Source: Hydrogenophaga sp.
GTDB taxonomy: Bacteria > Pseudomonadota > Gammaproteobacteria > Burkholderiales > Burkholderiaceae_C
Assembly (NCBI RefSeq): GCF_014773545.1
Contig: NZ_SDDV01000004.1
Span: 159,862 to 223,861 of the forward strand
Reading direction: 5' to 3'
DNA length: 64,000 nt
The translations under genes and the position numbers were made by a program. This document shows positions 1 through 7,995 of this stretch, piece by piece. Within the stretch, counting starts at the first letter, position 1. Each line of letters begins with the position of its first letter. The notes beneath the pieces were generated by a model that was not told where the DNA came from, made no database searches, and was given only the letters and a program-made list of their open reading frames with translations.

Positions 1-2
1 CA

Positions 3-1811
3 CGCAGCAGCGCCAGCGTCGCCTTCAGCGAGACCGGCTTTACTGTGACCCAGGCCCAGGCCCGGCTGTACGGGGGCGTGCTGCGCTTCGAAGGCGGCAT
101 GCAGCCTGAGGCCAACGGTCAGTCACAGATCGAGTTCCGTGGCCAGGGAACGGCCAGTGCCGAAGGGCTGCGCGACGCCGGGCTGGGTTATGTCTCGCGC
201 CTGTTCCGGCACGCCAGCGGCAGCAGCGCCTACAGCGCCCAACTGCGCTTTCGCGCCGGCGTGCCGGAACTGCTGGTCAGCAGCAATTTGCAGGGTATGG
301 CGATCGGGCTGCCGGCGCCGCTGAACAAAAGCGCCGCCGCCTACTTGCCGCTGCGGTTTGAGAACACCGTTTTGTCGGTGCTGGACGCACGGGCACACAC
401 CGACCGGCTGCTGCTCGAGCTGGGCACGCCGCTGGCGCCGCTGGCGCGGCTGGACTTTGAGCGCGACATCAGCAGCGCCGAGCCGCGCGTCTTGCGTGGC
501 AGCGTGGCGCTTGGTCTGGCCAGCGGCGCAGCCCTGCCCATGCCGGCCCAAGGCGTGGCGGCCAGCATGCAATTCGATCAGATCGACGTCGACGCCTGGG
601 CGCGCGCGTTCACTGCGGTGACTGGGGCCGACGCGCGCAGTCCCGTTTCGCCGTCACCCCCGGTGGCGGCGGCGCTCAGCGCCAGCCTGGACTACCTGCC
701 GAGCGTGCTGGCGCTGCGCGCCGAGCGCCTTACGCTGGCCGGGCGCAGTTTTCACCGCGTCGTGGCCGGTGGTTCGCGCGCGGGCACACAGTGGCGCGCC
801 AATCTTGCCGCCGACGAGTTCAGCGGCTATATCGAATACCATCAAGGCGGCGCGCAGACCGCCGGCAGCGTCTTCGCCCGACTGACGCACTTGCAACTGG
901 AGCCGACTGCGGTGCGCGAAGTCGAACAACTGTTGCAGCACAAGCCCGACCGCGTGCCCGCGCTGGACATCGTGGTCGACGCCTTGTCGTTGGCTGGTCG
1001 CCACCTGGGCCGCGTCGAGGTGCAGGCGGTCAACCGGGGCGCGCTGGCGCGCCCCGGTGAATGGCACCTGACCCGGCTGCAAGTCAGCCTGCCCGAGGCC
1101 CGGCTCAGCGCCAGCGGCAACTGGGCCGCCGCTGCGCGGCGCACGGCGCTGCAGTTGCGCCTGGAGATCGACGATTCGGGTCGCTTGCTCGAACGTTTCG
1201 GCCACGCCGGTCTGGTGCGCGGGGGTAAAGGCCGCATCGAAGGCAGCCTGAGCTGGCTGGGCTCGCCGCTGGCGCTCGATTACGCCAGCTTGTCGGGCCA
1301 GTTGCGCGCCGACATCGAGCGCGGCCAGTTTTTGCAGGTCGACCCCGGCGCGGCCAAGTTGCTCAGCGTGCTCAGCCTGCAGTCGCTGCCCAGACGGCTG
1401 GCGCTCGACTTTCGTGACGTGTTTTCCGAAGGCTTTGCCTTTGACTTCGTGCGCGGCGACGCGCGCGTCGAGCGCGGCGTGCTCTGGACCAACAACCTGC
1501 AAATGAAGGGCGTCAACGCCGCCGTGTTGATGGAAGGCAGCGCCGATCTGGCGCGCGAACAGCAAGACCTCAGGGTGGTGGTGGTGCCCGAAATCAACGC
1601 CGGCACCGCCTCGCTGATTGCCACCGCCATCAATCCGGCGGTCGGCCTGGGCAGTTTTCTGGCCCAGTTTTTGCTGCGCCAGCCGCTGCAAAGCGCGGCC
1701 ACGCAGCATTTTCACATCAGCGGCAGTTGGGCCGACCCCAAGGTCGAGCGCACCGAGCGGCGCGCACCCGCGCACGACGAGGCGCAAGCGCCGACGCCGA
1801 CGCTGCAGTAA
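3..1811 (+). CDS. yhdP: YhdP family AsmA-like protein, C-terminal part
   Basis: The reading frame is open from the window edge, so the gene starts upstream and only about the last 600 residues are seen. The text matches the C-terminal region of the large YhdP/AsmA-like proteins: long amphipathic beta-rich stretches with regularly spaced 'LSASGNW', 'IEGSLSWLGSPLALDYASLSGQL' type segments, then 'VNAAVLMEGSADLA' and a terminal 'GSWADPKVER' motif. In E. coli YhdP is one of the AsmA-like bridge proteins that carry phospholipid between inner and outer membranes; the role here is inferred from family. The nitrilase gene follows 26 bp downstream on the same strand, a pairing common in Burkholderiales, so the two are probably cotranscribed. 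Confidence 0.88.
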   Translation, partial: RSSASVAFSETGFTVTQAQARLYGGVLRFEGGMQPEANGQSQIEFRGQGTASAEGLRDAGLGYVSRLFRHASGSSAYSAQLRFRAGVPELLVSSNLQGMAIGLPAPLNKSAAAYLPLRFENTVLSVLDARAHTDRLLLELGTPLAPLARLDFERDISSAEPRVLRGSVALGLASGAALPMPAQGVAASMQFDQIDVDAWARAFTAVTGADARSPVSPSPPVAAALSASLDYLPSVLALRAERLTLAGRSFHRVVAGGSRAGTQWRANLAADEFSGYIEYHQGGAQTAGSVFARLTHLQLEPTAVREVEQLLQHKPDRVPALDIVVDALSLAGRHLGRVEVQAVNRGALARPGEWHLTRLQVSLPEARLSASGNWAAAARRTALQLRLEIDDSGRLLERFGHAGLVRGGKGRIEGSLSWLGSPLALDYASLSGQLRADIERGQFLQVDPGAAKLLSVLSLQSLPRRLALDFRDVFSEGFAFDFVRGDARVERGVLWTNNLQMKGVNAAVLMEGSADLAREQQDLRVVVVPEINAGTASLIATAINPAVGLGSFLAQFLLRQPLQSAATQHFHISGSWADPKVERTERRAPAHDEAQAPTPTLQ

Positions 1812-1837
1812 GCTGCGGTCTTCAGGAGCAAGAAAAC

Positions 1838-2644
1838 ATGAGAGTGGCAGCAATTCAGATGGTCTCGGGCAGCAGCCTGGAGCACAACCTCAGTGAGGCT
1901 TTGCGCTTGCTGCGCCAGGCCGCCAGCGCCGGCGCCGAACTGGTCGTTTTGCCCGAATACTTTTGCTTCATGGGGCGGCAAGACCAGGACAAGCTGCTGC
2001 TGGCCGAGACCCCGGGTCTGGGTGCGGTGCAGGATTTTCTCGCCCATGCCGCGCGCGAGCTCGAGCTCTGGGTCGTCGGCGGAACATTGCCCATGGCCAC
2101 CAATGACCCGGCCCACGCTGCCAACGCTTCGCTGGTCTACAACCCGCGTGGAAACCAGATCAGCCGCTATGACAAGATGCACCTGTTTCGCTTCGATAAC
2201 GGCGCCGAACGCTACGACGAAGCCGACGTGTTGCAAGCGGGTGCCAGCCCGGTCGCGTTTGACTGTCGCAGTCGCAGCGGTGAGCGCTGGCGCGTCGGGC
2301 AAAGCGTTTGCTACGACCTGCGCTTTCCCGAACTCTACCGCCTGCTGGCGGCCGATCTGCTGCTGGTGCCGGCGGCCTTCACCCACACCACCGGATCGGC
2401 GCACTGGGAGGTGTTGCTGCGCGCACGCGCGATCGAAAATCAAGCCTACGTGCTGGCCAGCGCGCAGGGCGGACGGCACGAAAATGGCCGCCGCACCTGG
2501 GGGCACAGCATGGTGATCGACCCCTGGGGCGAGGTGCTGGCGCTGCAGGCCGACGGCGCTGGCGTGGTGCTGGCCGAACTCGATCTGGCGCGCCTGCGCC
2601 AGGTGCGCCAGCAGCTGCCGGCCTTGCAGCACCGGCGCCTGTGA
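1838..2644 (+). CDS. Carbon-nitrogen hydrolase (nitrilase superfamily, Nit-like amidase)
   Basis: A 268-residue protein of normal length for the Nit1/Nit2 branch. The catalytic triad is visible: Glu40 in LPEYF, Lys113 in YDKMHLF and Cys158 in VCYDLRFPELYR. The CYDLRFPE context is typical of omega-amidase/deaminated-glutathione amidase type enzymes rather than true nitrilases, but the substrate cannot be fixed from sequence. The start ATG has AGGAG-like purines (CAGGAGCAAG) about 9 bases upstream. In many Burkholderiales this gene sits between yhdP and tldD; here tldD is absent and a broken response-regulator gene follows instead. Confidence 0.9.
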   Translation: MRVAAIQMVSGSSLEHNLSEALRLLRQAASAGAELVVLPEYFCFMGRQDQDKLLLAETPGLGAVQDFLAHAARELELWVVGGTLPMATNDPAHAANASLVYNPRGNQISRYDKMHLFRFDNGAERYDEADVLQAGASPVAFDCRSRSGERWRVGQSVCYDLRFPELYRLLAADLLLVPAAFTHTTGSAHWEVLLRARAIENQAYVLASAQGGRHENGRRTWGHSMVIDPWGEVLALQADGAGVVLAELDLARLRQVRQQLPALQHRRL

Positions 2645-2726
2645 ACCCGCTGGCCGCGCCGCGCCGGCAATTGGCCGCGCCCTGGCGCGCAACGGCATGC
2701 AAGCCATGCGACTGATTGCGACCGCC

Positions 2727-2936
2727 ATGAGCCAACACCCGGGAGCCACCGTTTTCGTTGTCGACGACGACACCGGCGTGCGTGATGCGCTGGCCTGGCT
2801 GTTGCGCACGCGGCGCTTGCTCTGTGAGGGTTTTGCCAGTGGTGAAACCTTTTTGGCCGAGATCAATGCTTGGCATCAGGAGCCGCAGCGCCCGGGCTGC
2901 GTCTTGCTCGACCTGCGCATGTCCGGCATGAGCAGC
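2727..2936 (+). pseudogene. Truncated FixJ-type response regulator receiver fragment
   Basis: From the ATG at 2727 the frame encodes a receiver-domain start: TVFVVDDDTGVRDALAWLL carries the acidic DDD pocket and CVLLDLRMSGMS carries the phospho-acceptor Asp. Homology stops directly after that motif, at about 2934; the frame then runs 40 more codons of unrelated sequence (to 3059) antisense to the small membrane protein gene. The second half of the receiver (conserved Thr/Ser and Lys) and any LuxR-type output domain are missing, and no kinase gene is adjacent. I read this as a remnant left at a rearrangement junction. The exact start is uncertain, since ATGs at 2697 and 2706 are in frame. Confidence 0.72.
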
Positions 2937-2937
2937 G

Positions 2938-3108
2938 TCAGTCCTCATCCGTTGGCGTTGCTGCGGGGCTTGCGCTTGGGTCGCGGCGCTTTTCCCGCTC
3001 CAGCGCCTGTGGCAACTCGCCTTTTTTGCGGCCCGAAAACATGGTCCACCAGACGATGAATATCAGCAACAAGCCGGCGCCCAGCGCCTGCAGCAACAAC
3101 AAGCTCAT
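2938..3108 (-). CDS. Small single-pass membrane protein, 56 aa
   Basis: Antisense to the tail of the response-regulator fragment. It encodes a short N-terminus, one hydrophobic helix (residues about 3-23, LLLLQALGAGLLLIFIVWW), then a basic segment SGRKKGELPQ and a charged, Pro/Ala-rich tail. A good ribosome-binding site (AGGAGAG) stands 5-6 bases before the ATG. The transmembrane helix followed by a positive patch predicts an N-out/C-in anchor protein. I do not recognise a named family. Its stop codon lies within a few bases of where the response-regulator homology ends, so it probably marks the intact side of that junction. Expression is inferred only from the start site and composition. Confidence 0.6.
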   Translation of the reverse strand: MSLLLLQALGAGLLLIFIVWWTMFSGRKKGELPQALEREKRRDPSASPAATPTDED

Positions 3109-3127
3109 CGAGGCTCTCCTGGATCGG

Positions 3128-4309
3128 GTGTGGCCGCTGCGTGCGGCCAGAACATGGGCGCCGGGTCTGCGAACCGGGCTGGCGCTGTTGATTGTAGGAA
3201 GTCTGAGCGCTTGCGCCAGCATCGCGCCGCCCGCACCCGCACCCGTGACGGCAGCCCCGGCATTGGCGCTGCCGCCGAGCGACGAGGCAGCGTTGCCAGG
3301 GGTGCTGCAACGCCCGGCCAGCCGCTGGGTGCCGGTGCGCTGGGCCGACCTGCCGGGCTGGGGGCAAGACCAGTTGGCGCCGGCCTGGAACGCCTGGGTG
3401 CGCGGCTGCGAGCGCCCGGCGCCGGGCCATGCGCTGCTGTGTGCCGAGTTGCGGCAACTCGCTCTGGCCAGCGAGGCCGAGCGCCACGCCTGGATCGAGC
3501 GGCGCTTTGCGCCGTTTCGCGTGACCGCGCCCGACGGCAGCGAAGCGCGTGGCCTGCTCACCGGTTATTACGAACCCATCATGCAGGCCAGCCGCCTGCG
3601 CAGCGCCAGCCATCAGGTGCCGCTGTTCGCTGCGCCAGCGGGTTTGCGTGCCGCCCCGACCTGGTTCAGCCGGGAGGAGATCGACACCTTGGCGGCCGCC
3701 CAGAACGCGCTGGCCGGGCGGGAGATTGCCTGGATGCAAGACCCGATCGAGGCCCTGATCCTGCAAATCCAGGGCTCGGGCCGGATACAGATCACCGAGC
3801 CCGACGGCAGCGTGCGCCTGGTGCGGCTGGCTTTTGCCGGCCACAACGGCCACCCCTATCGCAGCGTGGGGCGCTGGCTGCTCGATCAGCGCGCCATCCG
3901 GCAGGCCTCGTGGGCCGATATCAAGTCCTGGGCAGCGCAGCACCCGCAGCGGCTGCAAGAGATGCTCTGGAGCAATCCGCGCATGGTGTTTTTCCGCGAA
4001 GAGCCGCTGTCCGACTTCGACGCCCAGTTTGGCCCGCGCGGCGCGCAGGGCGTGCCGCTGACGCCGGGGCGCTCGATCGCGGTCGATCCGCGCAGCATTC
4101 CCTTTGGCACGCCGGTCTGGCTGGCGACCCAGGGCCCGACGCTCAACCTACAACAACTGGTGCTGGCGCAGGACACCGGAGGCGCCATCGTCGGCGCCGT
4201 GCGCGCCGACTATTTCACCGGCTGGGGCAGTTGGAGCGACCCGGCCTTCACGCTGGCCGCAGCGCTCAAGCAGCCGCTGCAACTGTGGGTGTTGTGGCCC
4301 CGGCCTTGA
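3128..4309 (+). CDS. mltA: Membrane-bound lytic murein transglycosylase A
   Basis: Lipoprotein transglycosylase that cleaves the MurNAc-GlcNAc bond of peptidoglycan with 1,6-anhydro ring formation at the inner face of the outer membrane. The GTG start at 3128 gives a compact signal peptide (RTGLALLIVGSLSAC) with an LSAC lipobox and a Pro/Ala linker. The MltA domain begins near VLQRPASRWVPV and contains GLLTGYYEPIM and IQGSGRI; the C-terminal 3D domain has VDPRSIPFGTPVWL and AQDTGGAIVGAVRADYF, including the Asp residues expected for catalysis. Length is 393 aa from this start. An ATG at 3059 is an alternative but would overlap the divergent small gene and lengthen the signal peptide. No operon partner is evident. 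Confidence 0.9.
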   Translation: MWPLRAARTWAPGLRTGLALLIVGSLSACASIAPPAPAPVTAAPALALPPSDEAALPGVLQRPASRWVPVRWADLPGWGQDQLAPAWNAWVRGCERPAPGHALLCAELRQLALASEAERHAWIERRFAPFRVTAPDGSEARGLLTGYYEPIMQASRLRSASHQVPLFAAPAGLRAAPTWFSREEIDTLAAAQNALAGREIAWMQDPIEALILQIQGSGRIQITEPDGSVRLVRLAFAGHNGHPYRSVGRWLLDQRAIRQASWADIKSWAAQHPQRLQEMLWSNPRMVFFREEPLSDFDAQFGPRGAQGVPLTPGRSIAVDPRSIPFGTPVWLATQGPTLNLQQLVLAQDTGGAIVGAVRADYFTGWGSWSDPAFTLAAALKQPLQLWVLWPRP

Positions 4310-4333
4310 GCGTTGGCGCAAGGTTCGAACGGC

Positions 4334-4816
4334 TCACAGTGCCACCAGGTCGGTTTGCACCGGCCAGCGCAGGCTCGCTGGCCCCCCGTTGGTCGCGGTG
4401 ATGTCAAACTGGTGCAGCAGCCGCAGCGTGTAGCGGCCCGGGCGGCTGCTGCACAGGCGATAGCCCTGGCCTAGCGGAGTGATCGTGATGCCGTTGCCCG
4501 GCGTCGATTGCAGCCGCCAGCCGCTCACCTCGGCTGCGCTCAGGCTCAGGTGCAGGCAAAAGCCACGCTTCATGTTCGACGCCACCGTCAGTTGCTGCCA
4601 GGCGCTCAGCACAGCGGCGCCGTTGACGTCGATTCGACCCGGATGGCTGTTTTCCAGCAGTTCGATCATGGGGGGGATGATGATGCGAAAGTCGAGCGCC
4701 GCACGCGCGCTGTGGCCCGGCGCCGCCAGTCGGCTGTCGCCGATCCCGCTGGCCGGGTTCAGCAGCAGGCACAAGGCGGCCAGCAAACAAAGCGAGGAAC
4801 GCAGGCGCCTGGGCAT
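4334..4816 (-). CDS. Secreted subunit-like protein of the fibre operon (LDFRIIIP motif)
   Basis: A 160-aa exported protein starting MPRRLRSSL with a clear signal peptide (LCLLAALCLLLNPASG). The mature N-terminus carries ALDFRIIIPPMIELL, nearly the same as ARLDFRIIIPRVLFL in the 201-aa protein at 9300-9905, which ties it to the same system. After that motif the two proteins diverge. Two cysteines (GFCLHL and RLCSSR) could form a disulfide. It is the promoter-distal member on the minus strand, separated from the usher-like gene by a 335-bp repeat-rich gap, so it may be transcribed separately. I infer a minor, adaptor or tip subunit; no named family was recognised. An upstream ATG at 4846 is in frame but would put ten residues before the signal peptide. 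Confidence 0.72.
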   Translation of the reverse strand: MPRRLRSSLCLLAALCLLLNPASGIGDSRLAAPGHSARAALDFRIIIPPMIELLENSHPGRIDVNGAAVLSAWQQLTVASNMKRGFCLHLSLSAAEVSGWRLQSTPGNGITITPLGQGYRLCSSRPGRYTLRLLHQFDITATNGGPASLRWPVQTDLVAL

Positions 4817-5151
4817 ACCGGCTTCATCGGTGTGGCCCAGCGCCACTTGAGCCGCTTGCTGACCGGCGGTTGTGGCCAGCGGCCCAGAGGCTGTGGGCTT
4901 TTCATTTCAGGCCCTTCGACAAGCTCAGGGCGAACGGCTTCTGGTGTGGCGTTTTCTGGCGCGACAGTCTCTGGCGTGGTGGTTTCTGGCGTGGCGAGCC
5001 CACCCAGCCGTTCACCCTGAGCTTGTCGAAGGGTTCACACAGCGGTGGCCTGGGGAGGAAGCGCAAGTGCAGGCCCTTCGACAAGCTCAGGCCTGTGAGC
5101 CCGAGATGGCGCAGACCTTCTTCAGCTCTGGCATCGGCAGGGTCTGTATTC
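4817..5151. repeat. Intergenic gap with three palindromic repeat units
   Basis: This 335-bp stretch has no supported gene. It holds three copies of the dispersed palindromic unit whose core is CTTCGACAAGCTCAGG: at 4912-4937 and 5073-5092 in one orientation and at 5008-5033 in the opposite one. Each core is itself an imperfect inverted repeat, and the 4912 and 5008 copies face each other, so transcripts from either strand could fold into large stem-loops. Related units occur at 19.7 and 32.3 kb. Similar units are common between genes in Burkholderiales (established knowledge). They may stabilise or end the usher-like mRNA, but no U-run follows. Confidence 0.85.
4941..5000. repeat. 15-bp degenerate tandem repeat, four copies
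   Basis: Between two of the palindromic units, CTGGTGTGGC, CTGGCGCGAC, CTGGCGTGGT and CTGGCGTGGC begin at 4941, 4956, 4971 and 4986, an exact 15-base period with a conserved CTGGYG core and TTTT/TCT run before each. No convincing protein is encoded by it. It probably arose by slippage beside the palindromes. Confidence 0.75.
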
Positions 5152-7158
5152 TCAGTCGCTGCGCTGCACCGCAAAGCTGATCTGGCTGGTGCCACGCAGC
5201 CAAACCTCGACCTGCGCCTGCCCATCGTCTGCCACGTTCCAGGGCAGCGGCAGGGTGTCGTTGCGCACCGTCAGGCGGCGGGGTCCGGCGGCGACGAAGG
5301 GAAACTCGAACCGGCCCTGGGCGTCGGTGCGAACCGTGAAGCGATTGTCCAACAACACCAGCACGTCGGGCACGCCGGCTTCGCCGGCTTCCTGGGTGCC
5401 GCTGCGGTTGGCATCGAAATACACCGTTCCCAGAATGCGGCCGCCACCGTCCAGCGGCAAGCCGCCCAGCGGGGCGCTGCGGCTGCCGGCCTGGAACTGG
5501 TAGCGCAGCATGACTTGAAACGAACGCTCGGCAATGCGGGGGAGTTCGGGCAGCGGGGGTGCCAGCGGGTCGAGCGGGGTGCGCACGCGGCTGCGTCCGC
5601 TGCTGTGGTTGAGGGTGCCTTCCAGGCTCCAGCGCGAAGCGATGCGCCAGTTGGCCCCCAGGTTCAGACCGTGGCGGCGCTTGCCGGTGTTGTCGTGCTC
5701 GGTGTTGAGGTGGCCGCGCAAATCGGAGCGGCTGGTGAGCGGGGCGGTAAACGACAGCGCCAGTGACCACAGATGCTGCGCCGGCTCGCCGCTGGCGCGG
5801 GATGCCTCGTAGCGGCCCAGGCCCAGACTGCTGGAAAGTGCAAAGCCCTGGGGCAACTGCCATTCCTGGTCGTAGCTCAGCAACTGGGAGGCCCGCTGCT
5901 GCGCGCCGCCTGTAAGTTCGAGTCGCAGGCCGCTGTTGCCCCAGGCGTTGCGCCAGCGCCAGTCGCCAAAACCGGTCCAGGCGTCGCGCTCGGAGTGGCG
6001 CAGGGCAAAACCGGCGCCCAGGCTGCTGTGGCGGTCCAGGCGCCAGCGTGCCTGGGTGCTGGCGTAGAGGCCGGCGCTGGCGCGGGCGTCCAGGCTGCGA
6101 AACCAGTCCAGCGACGCTTCGGCCGACCATTGGCGGCTGCGCCAGCGGGTTCTCGCGTAGGCGCCCATCACATTGCTGACCATGGGGTTCTGGGCCCAGC
6201 TCAGTTGCGGCTGCAGGCGGTACAGGCCCAGGCCGTGCCGGCGTGCTCCGGCGTCCCATTCGGCGTCGATCCAAAAGCCGCTGCGTGTGGCGTCGACGTC
6301 GCCGGCTCGGGTACGCACGAACTGGCCCTGCACGCGCTGGTCCTGGGTTTCGTGCCGCAAGGCGATCAGGGTCGAGTCCGCGTCGATGAGATCACGCGCG
6401 AGCGCGGGTTGCTCCAGCGCCGCTACGCCGCGCGCGGCCTCGTGCTTGAGCGCCAGCGTCCAGCCCCGATGTTCTGGGCCTGCAACGGCGGCCGTGCTGC
6501 GCCCCAGTTGCCACTGCAGCGCCAGCGCGCTGCGCCGGCCCGCCCCAGCCCGCCAGCCGCTGGCGTGGCTGCCTTCGAGCCGCCCGGGCTGCCCGCTGCT
6601 GGCTTGCAATTGCCAGCCGCTGGCAAGGTTTTCCCATTCGCCGCTGAGCCCTTGCAAGACCGTCGTCGGCAGTTGCACGCGCGTCGGCAGGCGCGTGATG
6701 CCGGGGCTGGGCGGGTGGACGATGCCGATGGCATGGTCCGCCCGCCAGCCGCCGGCCAGCGGCAGACCGAGCTGGCGCAGCGTGAGGGTGCCGTCGCGCA
6801 AGTCCGGCGCGTAGCGGCCATCGATCGACAGGCTGCCGTGGTTGGGCGTCTCCAGCAGGCCGTAGACGGCGTAACTGACGCCGGCGCGCGGACGCTGTTC
6901 AAACGGCTGCGTGCCGAGCCGGGTTTCCAGCCGCAAAAAGCGCGGCATGCCGCTGCGGTCGAACGCCGGCCCGAGTTGCGGATCGGGTTCGGGCGGCAAA
7001 CCTTCGATCAGGCGGTCTTCGAAGGCTGCAGCGGCGCTGCCTGGCGCCGCATCGGCAGCCACGGCGGCGGCCTGGGCCCAGACGCCAGGCGCTTGAACGA
7101 GCGTGAGGGCGAGGGCGAGCAGCGGCAGGCCGCCCGACCCGCGGCGCGGCGCCCTCAC
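5152..7158 (-). CDS. Usher-like outer-membrane protein with C-terminal SdrD/Cna-B-like domain
   Basis: A 668-aa exported protein. The GTG start at 7158 sits in a GTGA overlap with the chaperone stop and leads into a signal peptide (GLPLLALALTLVQAPGVWAQ). Residues about 50-540 are Trp/Arg/Ser-rich alternating sequence typical of outer-membrane beta barrels, including LTLRQLGLPLAGGWRADHAI and LPTRVQLPTTVLQG that recall fimbrial usher barrels. The last 100 residues form a Cna-B/SdrD-B type fold: GTVYFDANRSGTQEAGEAG followed by VPDVLVLLDNRFTVRTDAQG. It lies directly after a pilus-type chaperone, so a subunit-secreting pore is the best inference. It is shorter than classical FimD/PapC ushers (about 800 aa) and I see no standard N-terminal usher domain. 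An ATG at 7200 would overlap the chaperone gene by 46 bp and is less likely. Confidence 0.7.
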   Translation of the reverse strand: MRAPRRGSGGLPLLALALTLVQAPGVWAQAAAVAADAAPGSAAAAFEDRLIEGLPPEPDPQLGPAFDRSGMPRFLRLETRLGTQPFEQRPRAGVSYAVYGLLETPNHGSLSIDGRYAPDLRDGTLTLRQLGLPLAGGWRADHAIGIVHPPSPGITRLPTRVQLPTTVLQGLSGEWENLASGWQLQASSGQPGRLEGSHASGWRAGAGRRSALALQWQLGRSTAAVAGPEHRGWTLALKHEAARGVAALEQPALARDLIDADSTLIALRHETQDQRVQGQFVRTRAGDVDATRSGFWIDAEWDAGARRHGLGLYRLQPQLSWAQNPMVSNVMGAYARTRWRSRQWSAEASLDWFRSLDARASAGLYASTQARWRLDRHSSLGAGFALRHSERDAWTGFGDWRWRNAWGNSGLRLELTGGAQQRASQLLSYDQEWQLPQGFALSSSLGLGRYEASRASGEPAQHLWSLALSFTAPLTSRSDLRGHLNTEHDNTGKRRHGLNLGANWRIASRWSLEGTLNHSSGRSRVRTPLDPLAPPLPELPRIAERSFQVMLRYQFQAGSRSAPLGGLPLDGGGRILGTVYFDANRSGTQEAGEAGVPDVLVLLDNRFTVRTDAQGRFEFPFVAAGPRRLTVRNDTLPLPWNVADDGQAQVEVWLRGTSQISFAVQRSD

Positions 7159-7985
7159 GGCGTGAAAGTCAGGTCGAGCGGCAGGCGCTGGCGGCCCCAT
7201 TCCAGGTGGCCTTTGACCGTCAGTGGAAACCGGATTTCGGCCGTCGGCTGGCCTTCCTGCGTCAACGGCAGCAGGGCAATGTGGCGCGTTTGGCCGGGCA
7301 GAATCGGGGCGTCGGCCGGGGCCAGTTCAAAACGGGCTCCGCTTGCGTCGGTGCCGTTGACGAAGCCGGCCAGTCGGCCGTGTGCGTTGCCGCTGTTGTG
7401 CACCTCCAGCACGGCGCCGGGCTGGCCGTTGACCAGTTGCACCCGGCTGGCGCTGAGGCTCAGCTTGGGTTCGGCGCCGCCAATGGCCGCGTAGACGATG
7501 ACGGCGATGCGTCCGCCCACTGGAAAGCTGATCGCGCCCTGCACCTGCACCGGCTCCATGCCTTCGACCATCAGGGCAAAGCGGCATTCACGCGCCGGCG
7601 TGCCAGGCGGCACCGTGATCTCGAAGCGAAAGCGAAAGCGCTCGCCGGGCGCGATGCTGAGCTCGCGTCGCTCCAGCGCCACCCAGGGGCGGCAACTGTC
7701 GGCGGCGAGTTCGTCCTGAAAATGGATCGACTCGTCGTCATTGAAGCGCCAGTCGTTGCTGTAGATGCGAAAACGTCCGCTTTGCGCGCCTACGTGCTGA
7801 ATTTCCATCACCTGGCGCGAGGTCTGACCGGCGTTGAGCACGAGCTCGAAGCGCGGCGGGGTGATGAAGGCGCCAAAACCCTGCGCCTGTGCCAGCGCGG
7901 CGAACCCAGTCGTCAGCAGCAGGCCCAGGCAAACCATGCAGCCGGATGCCACTGCGGACGTGCGGCGAAAGCTCAAAGTGACCAT
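7155..7985 (-). CDS. Periplasmic pilus-assembly chaperone-like protein
   Basis: A 276-aa exported protein: MVTLSFRRTSAVASG leads into a hydrophobic signal (CMVCLGLLLTTGFAALAQAQ). The mature part has two Ig-like halves as in PapD-type chaperones: residues about 38-150 (PPRFELVLNAGQTSRQVMEI, then IYSNDWRF and LERRELSIAPGERFRFRFEI) and about 160-270 (AVIVYAAIGGAEPKL, LEVHNSGNAHGRL, HIALLPL). Two cysteines (DSCRPW and ARECRF) could pair. PapD-family proteins cap pilin subunits in the periplasm by donor-strand complementation and deliver them to the usher; that role is inferred here from fold signs and from sitting between the subunit genes and the usher-like gene. It is 10 bp downstream of the 162-aa gene and overlaps the usher-like gene by 4 bp. 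Confidence 0.78.
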   Translation of the reverse strand: MVTLSFRRTSAVASGCMVCLGLLLTTGFAALAQAQGFGAFITPPRFELVLNAGQTSRQVMEIQHVGAQSGRFRIYSNDWRFNDDESIHFQDELAADSCRPWVALERRELSIAPGERFRFRFEITVPPGTPARECRFALMVEGMEPVQVQGAISFPVGGRIAVIVYAAIGGAEPKLSLSASRVQLVNGQPGAVLEVHNSGNAHGRLAGFVNGTDASGARFELAPADAPILPGQTRHIALLPLTQEGQPTAEIRFPLTVKGHLEWGRQRLPLDLTFTP

Positions 7986-7995
7986 GGACGGGGCT

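Noticed and set aside
4321..4336. GGTTCGAAC resembling a tRNA T-loop between mltA and the 160-aa gene
   Set aside because: No acceptor stem, anticodon arm or CCA end can be built around it, and the gap is only 24 bp.
4869..5766. Plus-strand frames reading FDKLRANG-type peptides across 4870-5225
   Set aside because: These are translations of the palindromic repeats plus the antisense of the usher-like gene; such peptides are frequent artefacts in genomes with this repeat.
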